NCBI GenBank assembly: GCA_035547155.1
Contig: DASZVJ010000205.1
Location: forward strand, 1-12,792
DNA length: 12,792 bases
Direction of reading: 5' to 3'
Source: CAZNMF01 sp035547155
GTDB taxonomy: Bacteria; Acidobacteriota; Vicinamibacteria; Vicinamibacterales; SCN-69-37
Shown: positions 6,654 through 12,792 of the stretch, piece after piece
How the letters are laid out: each line of letters starts with the position of its first letter
Position numbering within the stretch: the stretch's first letter is position 1
Program-made: the position numbers and the translations under genes
The notes under the pieces: model-generated
What the model saw: the letters and a program-made list of their open reading frames with translations, nothing else
The model's database searches: none
What the model was told of the DNA's origin: nothing

Positions 6654-8018
6654 TCAGTTCCCAGGCGCTCCCAATTTGAACACGTGCGCCGCGGGCGTCT
6701 TGATCGCGTTGCGCGAGTCGACGATCAGGCGGGCGTGGCGGACGATGGCGGGGTAGTCGAAGACGCGGTGATCGGTGAGGATGATCACGCAGTCGGCCGC
6801 CGCGAGCGTCTCGGCCGTCAGCGGCGTCGACGTGAGCGCCTCGCCGCCGGGCCAGTCGCGCGTCTGGAGCGTCGGCACGTACGGATCGTGGTACTGCAGG
6901 ATCGCGCCCCGCTGCTTGAGATCCGCCATCACGTCGATCGCCGGCGACTCGCGGAAATCGTCGATGTCCCGCTTATAGGCGAGCCCCAGCACGAGAAGGG
7001 ACGATCCGCGCACGGCCTTCGACTGCGTGTTGAGCGCGTCGGCGACCTTCTGCACGACGTAGTGGGGCATCGAGCCGTTGACGTGGCCGGCCAGCTCGAT
7101 GAAGCGCGCCTCGAAGCCGACCTCCTTGACCTTCCACGAGAGATAGAACGGATCGATCGGGATGCAGTGCCCGCCGAGACCCGGACCTGGATAAAACGGC
7201 ATGAAGCCGAACGGCTTGGTCGCGGCCGCGTCGACGACTTCCCACACGTTGATGCCGAGCCGGTCGCACATCAGCGCGAGCTCGTTCACGAGGCCGATGT
7301 TCACCGCGCGGAACGTGTTCTCGAGCAGCTTCACCATCTCGGCGACGCGCGGCGAGCTGACCTCGACGACGGTCTGGACCGACGCGCCGTAGAGCGCCTT
7401 GGCGAGCGACGCGCACGCCGGCGTCAGGCCACCCACCACCTTCGGCACATTGTGCGTCGTCCATTTCTCGTTGCCGGGATCGACGCGCTCGGGCGAGAAG
7501 GCGAGAAAGAAATCCACGCCCGCCACGAGCCCGCCCCGCTCGAGGATCGGCTTGACGACTTCGTCGGTCGTGCCGGGATAGGTCGTCGATTCGAGAATCA
7601 CGAGCTGGCCCGGCCGCAGGTGCTTGGCGATCATCTCGACCGCGGAGACGACGAACGAGAGATCGGGATCTTTCGTCTTGCGCAGCGGCGTCGGCACGCA
7701 GATGTTGATCGTGTCCAGCGTCGCGATGGCCGATGCGTCGGCCGTGGCCGAGAGCGTGCCGGCAGCCTGGAACCGGGCCACCTCGGCCGTCGGGACGTCT
7801 TGAATGTACGAGCGGCCTTCGTTGATCGCCGCCACCTTGCGCGCGTCGAGATCGATGCCGGTGACCGTGAACCCCGCGCGGGCGAACTCGACGGCGAGCG
7901 GCAGGCCGACGTATCCGAGGCCGACGACACCCGTGCGGGCGGTGCGCGCGGCAAGCTTCGCGTGAAGCGCCGCGGCGAGATCGGCGGGCGCGGAGGTGAG
8001 ATGCGTCATAGTGTCCAT
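6654..8018 (-). CDS. wbpA: UDP-N-acetyl-D-glucosamine 6-dehydrogenase (WbpA-type nucleotide-sugar dehydrogenase)
   Basis: NAD-dependent enzyme that oxidises C6 of a UDP-sugar twice, giving a UDP-uronate for surface polysaccharide or O-antigen synthesis. The 455-residue frame has its first ATG at residue 2 after a TTG; I start at that ATG (8018), though ATG 8009 is also possible. The N-terminal Rossmann motif G-x-G-x-x-G is visible in G-V-V-G-L-G-Y-V-G (31-39), followed by D57/D59. The central domain shows E-M-V-K-L-L-E-N-T (228-236) with the conserved Lys231. The catalytic cysteine is Cys286 in G-G-H-C-I-P-I-D-P. The PGPGLGGHCIPIDP context and following F-Y-L-S-W-K favour the WbpA (UDP-GlcNAc) class over UDP-glucose dehydrogenase, but exact sugar use needs assay. 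No other polysaccharide genes are present, which is unusual. It converges on pepF and diverges from msrP. Confidence 0.92.
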   Translation of the reverse strand: MDTMTHLTSAPADLAAALHAKLAARTARTGVVGLGYVGLPLAVEFARAGFTVTGIDLDARKVAAINEGRSYIQDVPTAEVARFQAAGTLSATADASAIATLDTINICVPTPLRKTKDPDLSFVVSAVEMIAKHLRPGQLVILESTTYPGTTDEVVKPILERGGLVAGVDFFLAFSPERVDPGNEKWTTHNVPKVVGGLTPACASLAKALYGASVQTVVEVSSPRVAEMVKLLENTFRAVNIGLVNELALMCDRLGINVWEVVDAAATKPFGFMPFYPGPGLGGHCIPIDPFYLSWKVKEVGFEARFIELAGHVNGSMPHYVVQKVADALNTQSKAVRGSSLLVLGLAYKRDIDDFRESPAIDVMADLKQRGAILQYHDPYVPTLQTRDWPGGEALTSTPLTAETLAAADCVIILTDHRVFDYPAIVRHARLIVDSRNAIKTPAAHVFKLGAPGN

Positions 8019-8054
8019 CAACAGTTGGTGGAATCTTCCGGCTGGGGTGCGGTC

Positions 8055-8060
8055 ATTATG
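8055..8060 (-). promoter_or_regulatory. Candidate -10 element for the sugar dehydrogenase
   Basis: The minus strand reads CATAAT, five of six matches to TATAAT, 36 nt upstream of the chosen ATG, leaving a leader of roughly 30 nt. No good -35 hexamer is present. The rest of the 127-bp divergent gap (8022-8148) shows no repeat of the 7- or 8-bp type found in other gaps. Confidence 0.3.
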
Positions 8061-8148
8061 TCATTGAGCACACCAGGACCGGCAGGCTTGTCGGTATCGG
8101 TGGCGGCGGTCAGAACGCCTTCCACCGACCGCCCGTTCGGAGCGCATC

Positions 8149-9105
8149 ATGATCGTCAAGAACCGAAAACCGTCGGACCTGCCGTATTCGGCCGTCACGC
8201 CCGAGGCCGTGTATGCGTCGCGCCGGACGTTTCTCCGGACGTTGGCGGTCGGCACGGCTGGCGCGCTCGTCGCCGGTTGTGCCGCGGAACAGCCAGTCGG
8301 CGCGCAGACGCCGCTGCCAGCCACGCGCAATCCGAAGTACGTCGCGGCCGACAAGGTCAACACCTTCGAGCAGATCACGACCTACAACAACTTCTATGAG
8401 TTCGGGACCGAGAAGGACGATCCCGCGCGCTATGCGTCGCGCATGACCGTCAAGCCGTGGACCGTCAAGGTCGACGGCCTGGTCAAGACGCCGGCGAGCT
8501 ACGGCGTCGAGGATCTCGTCGACTTCAAGACGCTCGAGGAGCGCGTCTATCGCCATCGCTGCGTCGAAGCGTGGTCGATCGTCGTGCCGTGGATTGGCGT
8601 GCCGCTCTCGCAGGTGATCAACAAGATCGAGCCGCTGCCGTCCGCGAAATTCGTCGAGTTCACGACGCTGCTGCGGCCGGGCGAGATGCCGGGCCAGCAC
8701 ACGTCCGTCCTCGAATGGCCGTACGTCGAGGCGCTGCGCATCGACGAGGCCATGCATCCGCTCGCGCTCATGGTCGTCGGCCTCTACGGCAAGGTCCTGC
8801 CGAATCAGAACGGCGCGCCGCTCCGCATTCACGTCCCGTGGAAATACGGCTTCAAAAGCGGCAAGTCGATCGTGCGGATCCGGTTCACCGACAAGCAGCC
8901 GCAGACGACGTGGAACATCGCGGCGCCGGACGAATACGGCTTCTATGCGAACGTCAATCCGAACGTCCCGCATCCGCGCTGGAGCCAGGCGAGGGAGATT
9001 CGTCTGCCGGGCGTGCTCAAGAACACGCCGACGCAGATGTTCAACGGCTACGGCGACGAAGTCGCCAGCCTGTACAGCGGCATGGACCTGAGGAAGAACT
9101 TCTAG
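8149..9105 (+). CDS. msrP: MsrP, molybdopterin protein-methionine-sulfoxide reductase catalytic subunit
   Basis: Periplasmic molybdoenzyme (formerly YedY) that repairs oxidised methionines in envelope proteins using electrons from MsrQ. The 318 residues match the family. The Tat signal is S24-R25-R26-T27-F28-L29-R30, then a hydrophobic core; unusually this runs into L-V-A-G-C44, a textbook lipobox, so the enzyme may be a Tat-exported lipoprotein. The molybdenum-binding cysteine is Cys138 in H-R-C-V-E-A-W-S. The following W-I-G-V-P-L and later H-V-P-W-K-Y-G-F-K-S motifs are typical of the molybdopterin-binding fold. GGAG at 8139-8142, 6 nt before the ATG, supports the start. msrQ begins 3 nt after the stop, so the two form an operon. 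Identity is firm; lipidation is a prediction. Confidence 0.95.
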   Translation: MIVKNRKPSDLPYSAVTPEAVYASRRTFLRTLAVGTAGALVAGCAAEQPVGAQTPLPATRNPKYVAADKVNTFEQITTYNNFYEFGTEKDDPARYASRMTVKPWTVKVDGLVKTPASYGVEDLVDFKTLEERVYRHRCVEAWSIVVPWIGVPLSQVINKIEPLPSAKFVEFTTLLRPGEMPGQHTSVLEWPYVEALRIDEAMHPLALMVVGLYGKVLPNQNGAPLRIHVPWKYGFKSGKSIVRIRFTDKQPQTTWNIAAPDEYGFYANVNPNVPHPRWSQAREIRLPGVLKNTPTQMFNGYGDEVASLYSGMDLRKNF

Positions 9106-9108
9106 CCG

Positions 9109-9795
9109 ATGCCGCGCGCCGGCGACGTCGTGCAAGCGTTCCTGAAGTCCCGCTGGTTCTATTGGGGCGTCTTCACCGCGTGTGCGCTTCCGCTCGTCCT
9201 GCTGCTGAAGGACGCGATCCCCGTCCTCGTGCCGGCGTTCTGGCCGGACGTCACGGTGCCGTGGAGCGGCGATCTCGGCGTCAACCCCACCGAGACGCTG
9301 CTGCACGCGACGGGCCGTCATACGCTGCGCTTCCTGCTGCTCGCGCTCGCCATCACGCCGATTCGTCGTCTGACCGGATGGAACCGCGTGCAGCGCGTGC
9401 GGCGGATGATCGGGCTGTGGTCGTTCGTCTACGCGCTCTGCCACTTCACGACGTACGTCGCGCTCGACCAGCTCGGCGACGTGCGCGCGATTGCCGACGA
9501 CGTGCTGAAGCGGAAGTTCATCTTCTCGGGCATGCTGGCGTTCGTCATCCTGCTCGCGCTCGCGGCGACGTCGACCAACGGCATGATCCGGCGGCTGGGG
9601 CGGCGATGGCAGCAGCTGCACCGGCTCGTATACGTCGCGGCCGTGGCGGGTGCGGTGCACTTCGTGTGGGGGCAGAAAGCGGACATCCGGGAGCCTCTGC
9701 TCTGGGCCGGTATCCTCGCCGTGCTGCTCGGCGCACGGGTCGTCCTGGCCGTCCGCAAGCGGCGTGTGGCGTTCAGTCCGGCCGTAAGTCGTTGA
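9109..9795 (+). CDS. msrQ: MsrQ, haem-binding membrane subunit of the methionine-sulfoxide reductase system
   Basis: Inner-membrane haem b protein of 228 residues (formerly YedZ) that passes electrons from the quinone pool or a flavin reductase to MsrP. About six hydrophobic helices are visible. The family signature N-P-x-E-T-L-L-H-x-T-G (59-69) and the I-T-P-I-R-R (82-87) motif are present. His112, His171 and His184 match the three haem-ligand positions known in the E. coli protein; the 13-residue gap between the last two is the same. The ATG is 3 nt after the msrP stop and has no close Shine-Dalgarno; GAGGA lies within the end of msrP about 15 nt upstream, so translation is probably coupled. 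The positively charged C-terminus (R-K-R-R) should face the cytoplasm. Identity is secure from sequence and context. Confidence 0.95.
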   Translation: MPRAGDVVQAFLKSRWFYWGVFTACALPLVLLLKDAIPVLVPAFWPDVTVPWSGDLGVNPTETLLHATGRHTLRFLLLALAITPIRRLTGWNRVQRVRRMIGLWSFVYALCHFTTYVALDQLGDVRAIADDVLKRKFIFSGMLAFVILLALAATSTNGMIRRLGRRWQQLHRLVYVAAVAGAVHFVWGQKADIREPLLWAGILAVLLGARVVLAVRKRRVAFSPAVSR

Positions 9796-9799
9796 TTAT

Positions 9800-9850
9800 C
9801 TGGCTGTTCCGGCCAAACTCCACGTGGCCGTTCGCGGCGCCATCAGCCAG
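9800..9850 (+). terminator. Nested GC-rich hairpin after msrQ
   Basis: CTGGCTG (9800-9806) pairs with CAGCCAG (9844-9850), and inside it GGCCA (9811-9815) pairs with TGGCC (9825-9829). It starts 5 nt after the msrQ stop. There is no T-run, so termination is only a possibility. Between it and the radical SAM gene (9851-9994) I see no ORF and no clear promoter. Confidence 0.3.
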
Positions 9851-9945
9851 CTCGGGTCGGAAATCTGCCCGTTGAGGACATTCCTGTATGTGGCTGGTGT
9901 CAGGCGGGCTATGCTCTGCGAGCGGTTTCAGCTCCATCCCGAGCT

Positions 9946-9970
9946 CAACTCCTGACGATTCATGGAGTTG
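9946..9970 (+). promoter_or_regulatory. Small leader hairpin before the radical SAM gene
   Basis: CAACTCC (9946-9952) and GGAGTTG (9964-9970) form a 7-bp perfect stem with an 11-nt loop, ending 15 nt before the Shine-Dalgarno of the radical SAM gene. It overlaps an in-frame upstream ATG at 9962. It could affect initiation or mRNA stability, but a 7-bp stem also occurs by chance in such DNA. Confidence 0.25.
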
Positions 9971-9985
9971 CCGCATCGAGGCACC

Positions 9986-9990
9986 GAGGG
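9986..9990 (+). promoter_or_regulatory. Ribosome binding site deciding the radical SAM start
   Basis: GAGGG lies 4 nt upstream of ATG 9995. The earlier in-frame ATG at 9962 has no such site and sits in the loop of the leader hairpin, so 9995 is the better start. Confidence 0.6.
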
Positions 9991-9994
9991 ACAT

Positions 9995-12070
<2,076 letters not shown>

Positions 12071-12073
12071 AGC

Positions 12074-12101
12074 GGGCTGCGGGCTACAGGCCACGGGCCA
12101 C
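12074..12101. repeat. Degenerate heptamer tract, GGGCTAC family (copy 2)
   Basis: Four 7-mers in register: GGGCTGC, GGGCTAC, AGGCCAC, GGGCCAC. The consensus RGGCYAC and the period of 7 match the tract at 4173-4207, some 8 kb away. It begins 4 nt after the radical SAM stop. Confidence 0.7.
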
Positions 12102-12114
12102 AAGTCGGATCATT

Positions 12115-12150
12115 CACGGGCCGGATGGCGTCACCGCCATCCGGCCCGTG
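12115..12150 (+). terminator. Strong hairpin after the radical SAM gene, likely terminator
   Basis: The arms 12115-12130 and 12135-12150 are a perfect 16-bp inverted repeat with the 4-nt loop TCAC, 45 nt after the radical SAM stop. The stem is very GC-rich. Only a short, broken T-stretch (GTGTTTCT) follows, so termination may rely on stem strength alone. It also shields the LysR gene from read-through. Confidence 0.7.
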
Positions 12151-12167
12151 GTGTTTCTGGCGTTCCT

Positions 12168-12207
12168 CGTCCCTTGGTCCTTTCGTCCCCTGGTCCCTTG
12201 GTCCCTG
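12168..12207. repeat. Degenerate octamer tract, GGTCCCTT family, upstream of the LysR gene
   Basis: Five 8-mers in perfect register: CGTCCCTT, GGTCCTTT, CGTCCCCT, GGTCCCTT, GGTCCCTG (consensus SGTCCCTT). The tract ends directly next to a TAGAAT -10-like hexamer and so covers the place where a -35 region would lie. Confidence 0.85.
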
Positions 12208-12213
12208 TAGAAT
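12208..12213 (+). promoter_or_regulatory. Candidate -10 element for the LysR gene (leaderless start)
   Basis: TAGAAT matches TATAAT at five of six positions. The GTG start begins 7 nt after its last base (6 nt lie between), which is where RNA synthesis normally begins, so the mRNA may be leaderless. No Shine-Dalgarno exists between them (only a C-run). The octamer tract occupies the -35 region; no consensus -35 is seen. Confidence 0.45.
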
Positions 12214-12219
12214 CCCCCC

Positions 12220-12792
12220 GTGGATCTCCGCCAGCTCGAAATCCTCCGCGCCGTCGCCGATACCGGGTCGTTCACCGCTGCCGGCCATCAGCTCCATCTG
12301 TCGCAGTCGGTCGTGAGCCGGCAGATCCTGCTGCTCGAGGAAGAGCTCGAAGAGCAGGTGTTCCTGCGCGTGGGCGGGAAGATCAAGATCACGCCGGTCG
12401 GATCGACGCTGCTGGCGCTCAGCCGCCGCGTGTTCGAGGACATCGAAGCGACGCGCGCGTCGATTGCCGAAAGCCGTCACACGCTCGCCGGCACGATCCG
12501 GCTGATCGGCGGAATGACGGTCTGTCTCTACGTCTTCCCGCCGCTCGTGAAGGAGTTCAAGCGGCTGCACCCGAACGTCGAGGTCAAGGTCACGCCCGCG
12601 CCGACGCCGCGGCTCGTGCGGCAGATCCGCACGGGCGGCGCCGATCTCGGCCTCGTCACGCTGCCGGTCGACGACTCGCAGCTCATCATCGAGCCCGTGC
12701 TCCGCGAAGAGCTGCTGCTCGTGACGTCGCCGCAGGATCCGCTCGCGCGCAAGAAGCACATCCTGCCGCAGGACCTGGCCCGCCAGCCGTTC
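12220..12792 (+). CDS. LysR-type transcriptional regulator (C-terminus cut by window edge)
   Basis: DNA-binding regulator of the LysR family; 191 codons are present out of the usual 290-310 or so. The N-terminal winged helix-turn-helix is clear: D-L-R-Q-L-E-I-L-R-A-V-A at residues 2-13, then the G-S-F-T-A-A-G...L-H-L-S-Q-S-V-V-S-R-Q-I helix-turn-helix at about 16-38, then the L-E-E-E-L linker start. The ligand-binding domain begins near residue 90 (G-T-I-R-L-I-G-G, strand 1) and continues through the P-P-L-V-K-E-F hinge-side helix to the window end. The start is GTG, chosen because homology begins at its second codon and because a -10-like TAGAAT lies just upstream. The effector and target genes are unknown. 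LysR regulators often control a divergent neighbour, but here the upstream gene is co-directional and ends at a strong hairpin. Confidence 0.9.
   Translation, partial: MDLRQLEILRAVADTGSFTAAGHQLHLSQSVVSRQILLLEEELEEQVFLRVGGKIKITPVGSTLLALSRRVFEDIEATRASIAESRHTLAGTIRLIGGMTVCLYVFPPLVKEFKRLHPNVEVKVTPAPTPRLVRQIRTGGADLGLVTLPVDDSQLIIEPVLREELLLVTSPQDPLARKKHILPQDLARQPF

Noticed and set aside
6684..8399. 571-codon plus-strand open frame crossing the sugar dehydrogenase and the start of msrP
   Set aside because: It spans two real genes in the wrong strand or frame and has shadow-like composition.
8110..9660. 516-codon minus-strand open frame opposite msrP-msrQ
   Set aside because: Shadow; msrP and msrQ have all the diagnostic residues on the plus strand.
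9851..9961. Promoter for the radical SAM gene (TTGAGG near 9872, TATGCT near 9910)
   Set aside because: Spacing between the two hexamers is far from 17 bp and neither has a partner, so I cannot support a promoter call.

Overview
The window is GC-rich bacterial chromosomal DNA with densely packed genes, a GC-loving third codon position and very long accidental antisense ORFs. The gene types (a secreted M3 oligoendopeptidase, a Tat-exported MsrP with MsrQ, a radical SAM protein of the MJ0619/tetraether-synthase type, a bacterial SET protein) fit a free-living Gram-negative organism. An Acidobacteriota member, perhaps Vicinamibacteria-like, is my best guess. That is inference from gene content, because no rRNA or other marker gene is present. 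I see no tRNA, rRNA, transposase, integrase or CRISPR array.

Layout. Positions 1-1143 (minus) hold a truncated MFS exporter. It is separated from a plus-strand run by a striking 185-bp intergenic inverted repeat (1171-1355) whose two 65-bp arms are each built of eight phased octamers. The plus-strand run 1356-4133 is very tight: SET-domain methyltransferase, alpha/beta hydrolase (ATGA overlap), short-chain dehydrogenase, small secreted protein, GNAT acetyltransferase. Two further plus-strand genes follow, a proline-rich secreted protein (4223-4612) and an exported PepF-type metallopeptidase (4666-6558). A minus-strand UDP-N-acetylhexosamine dehydrogenase (6654-8018) converges on pepF. Divergent from it is msrP-msrQ (8149-9795), the periplasmic methionine-sulfoxide repair pair. 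Next comes a large radical SAM protein (9995-12070) ending near a 16-bp perfect-stem terminator, then the start of a LysR-type regulator (12220 to window end).

How the genes work together. The only clear functional pair is MsrP (molybdopterin reductase) with MsrQ (haem membrane electron donor). The SET-hydrolase pair is probably translationally coupled, but its target is unknown. The radical SAM protein resembles the family that includes archaeal tetraether lipid synthase and is the best candidate here for unusual biochemistry, namely membrane-spanning lipids.

The most unusual non-coding signal is that most intergenic gaps carry degenerate tandem repeats of exactly 7 or 8 bp, in four different sequence families: CTATCGCG octamers, GGGCTAC heptamers, TTCGAAC heptamers and GGTCCCTT octamers. 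Two of these families recur at separate loci in the window. No stretch longer than 300 bp lacks a gene; the longest gaps (1144-1355, 9796-9994, 12071-12219, 8022-8148) are described in the features.
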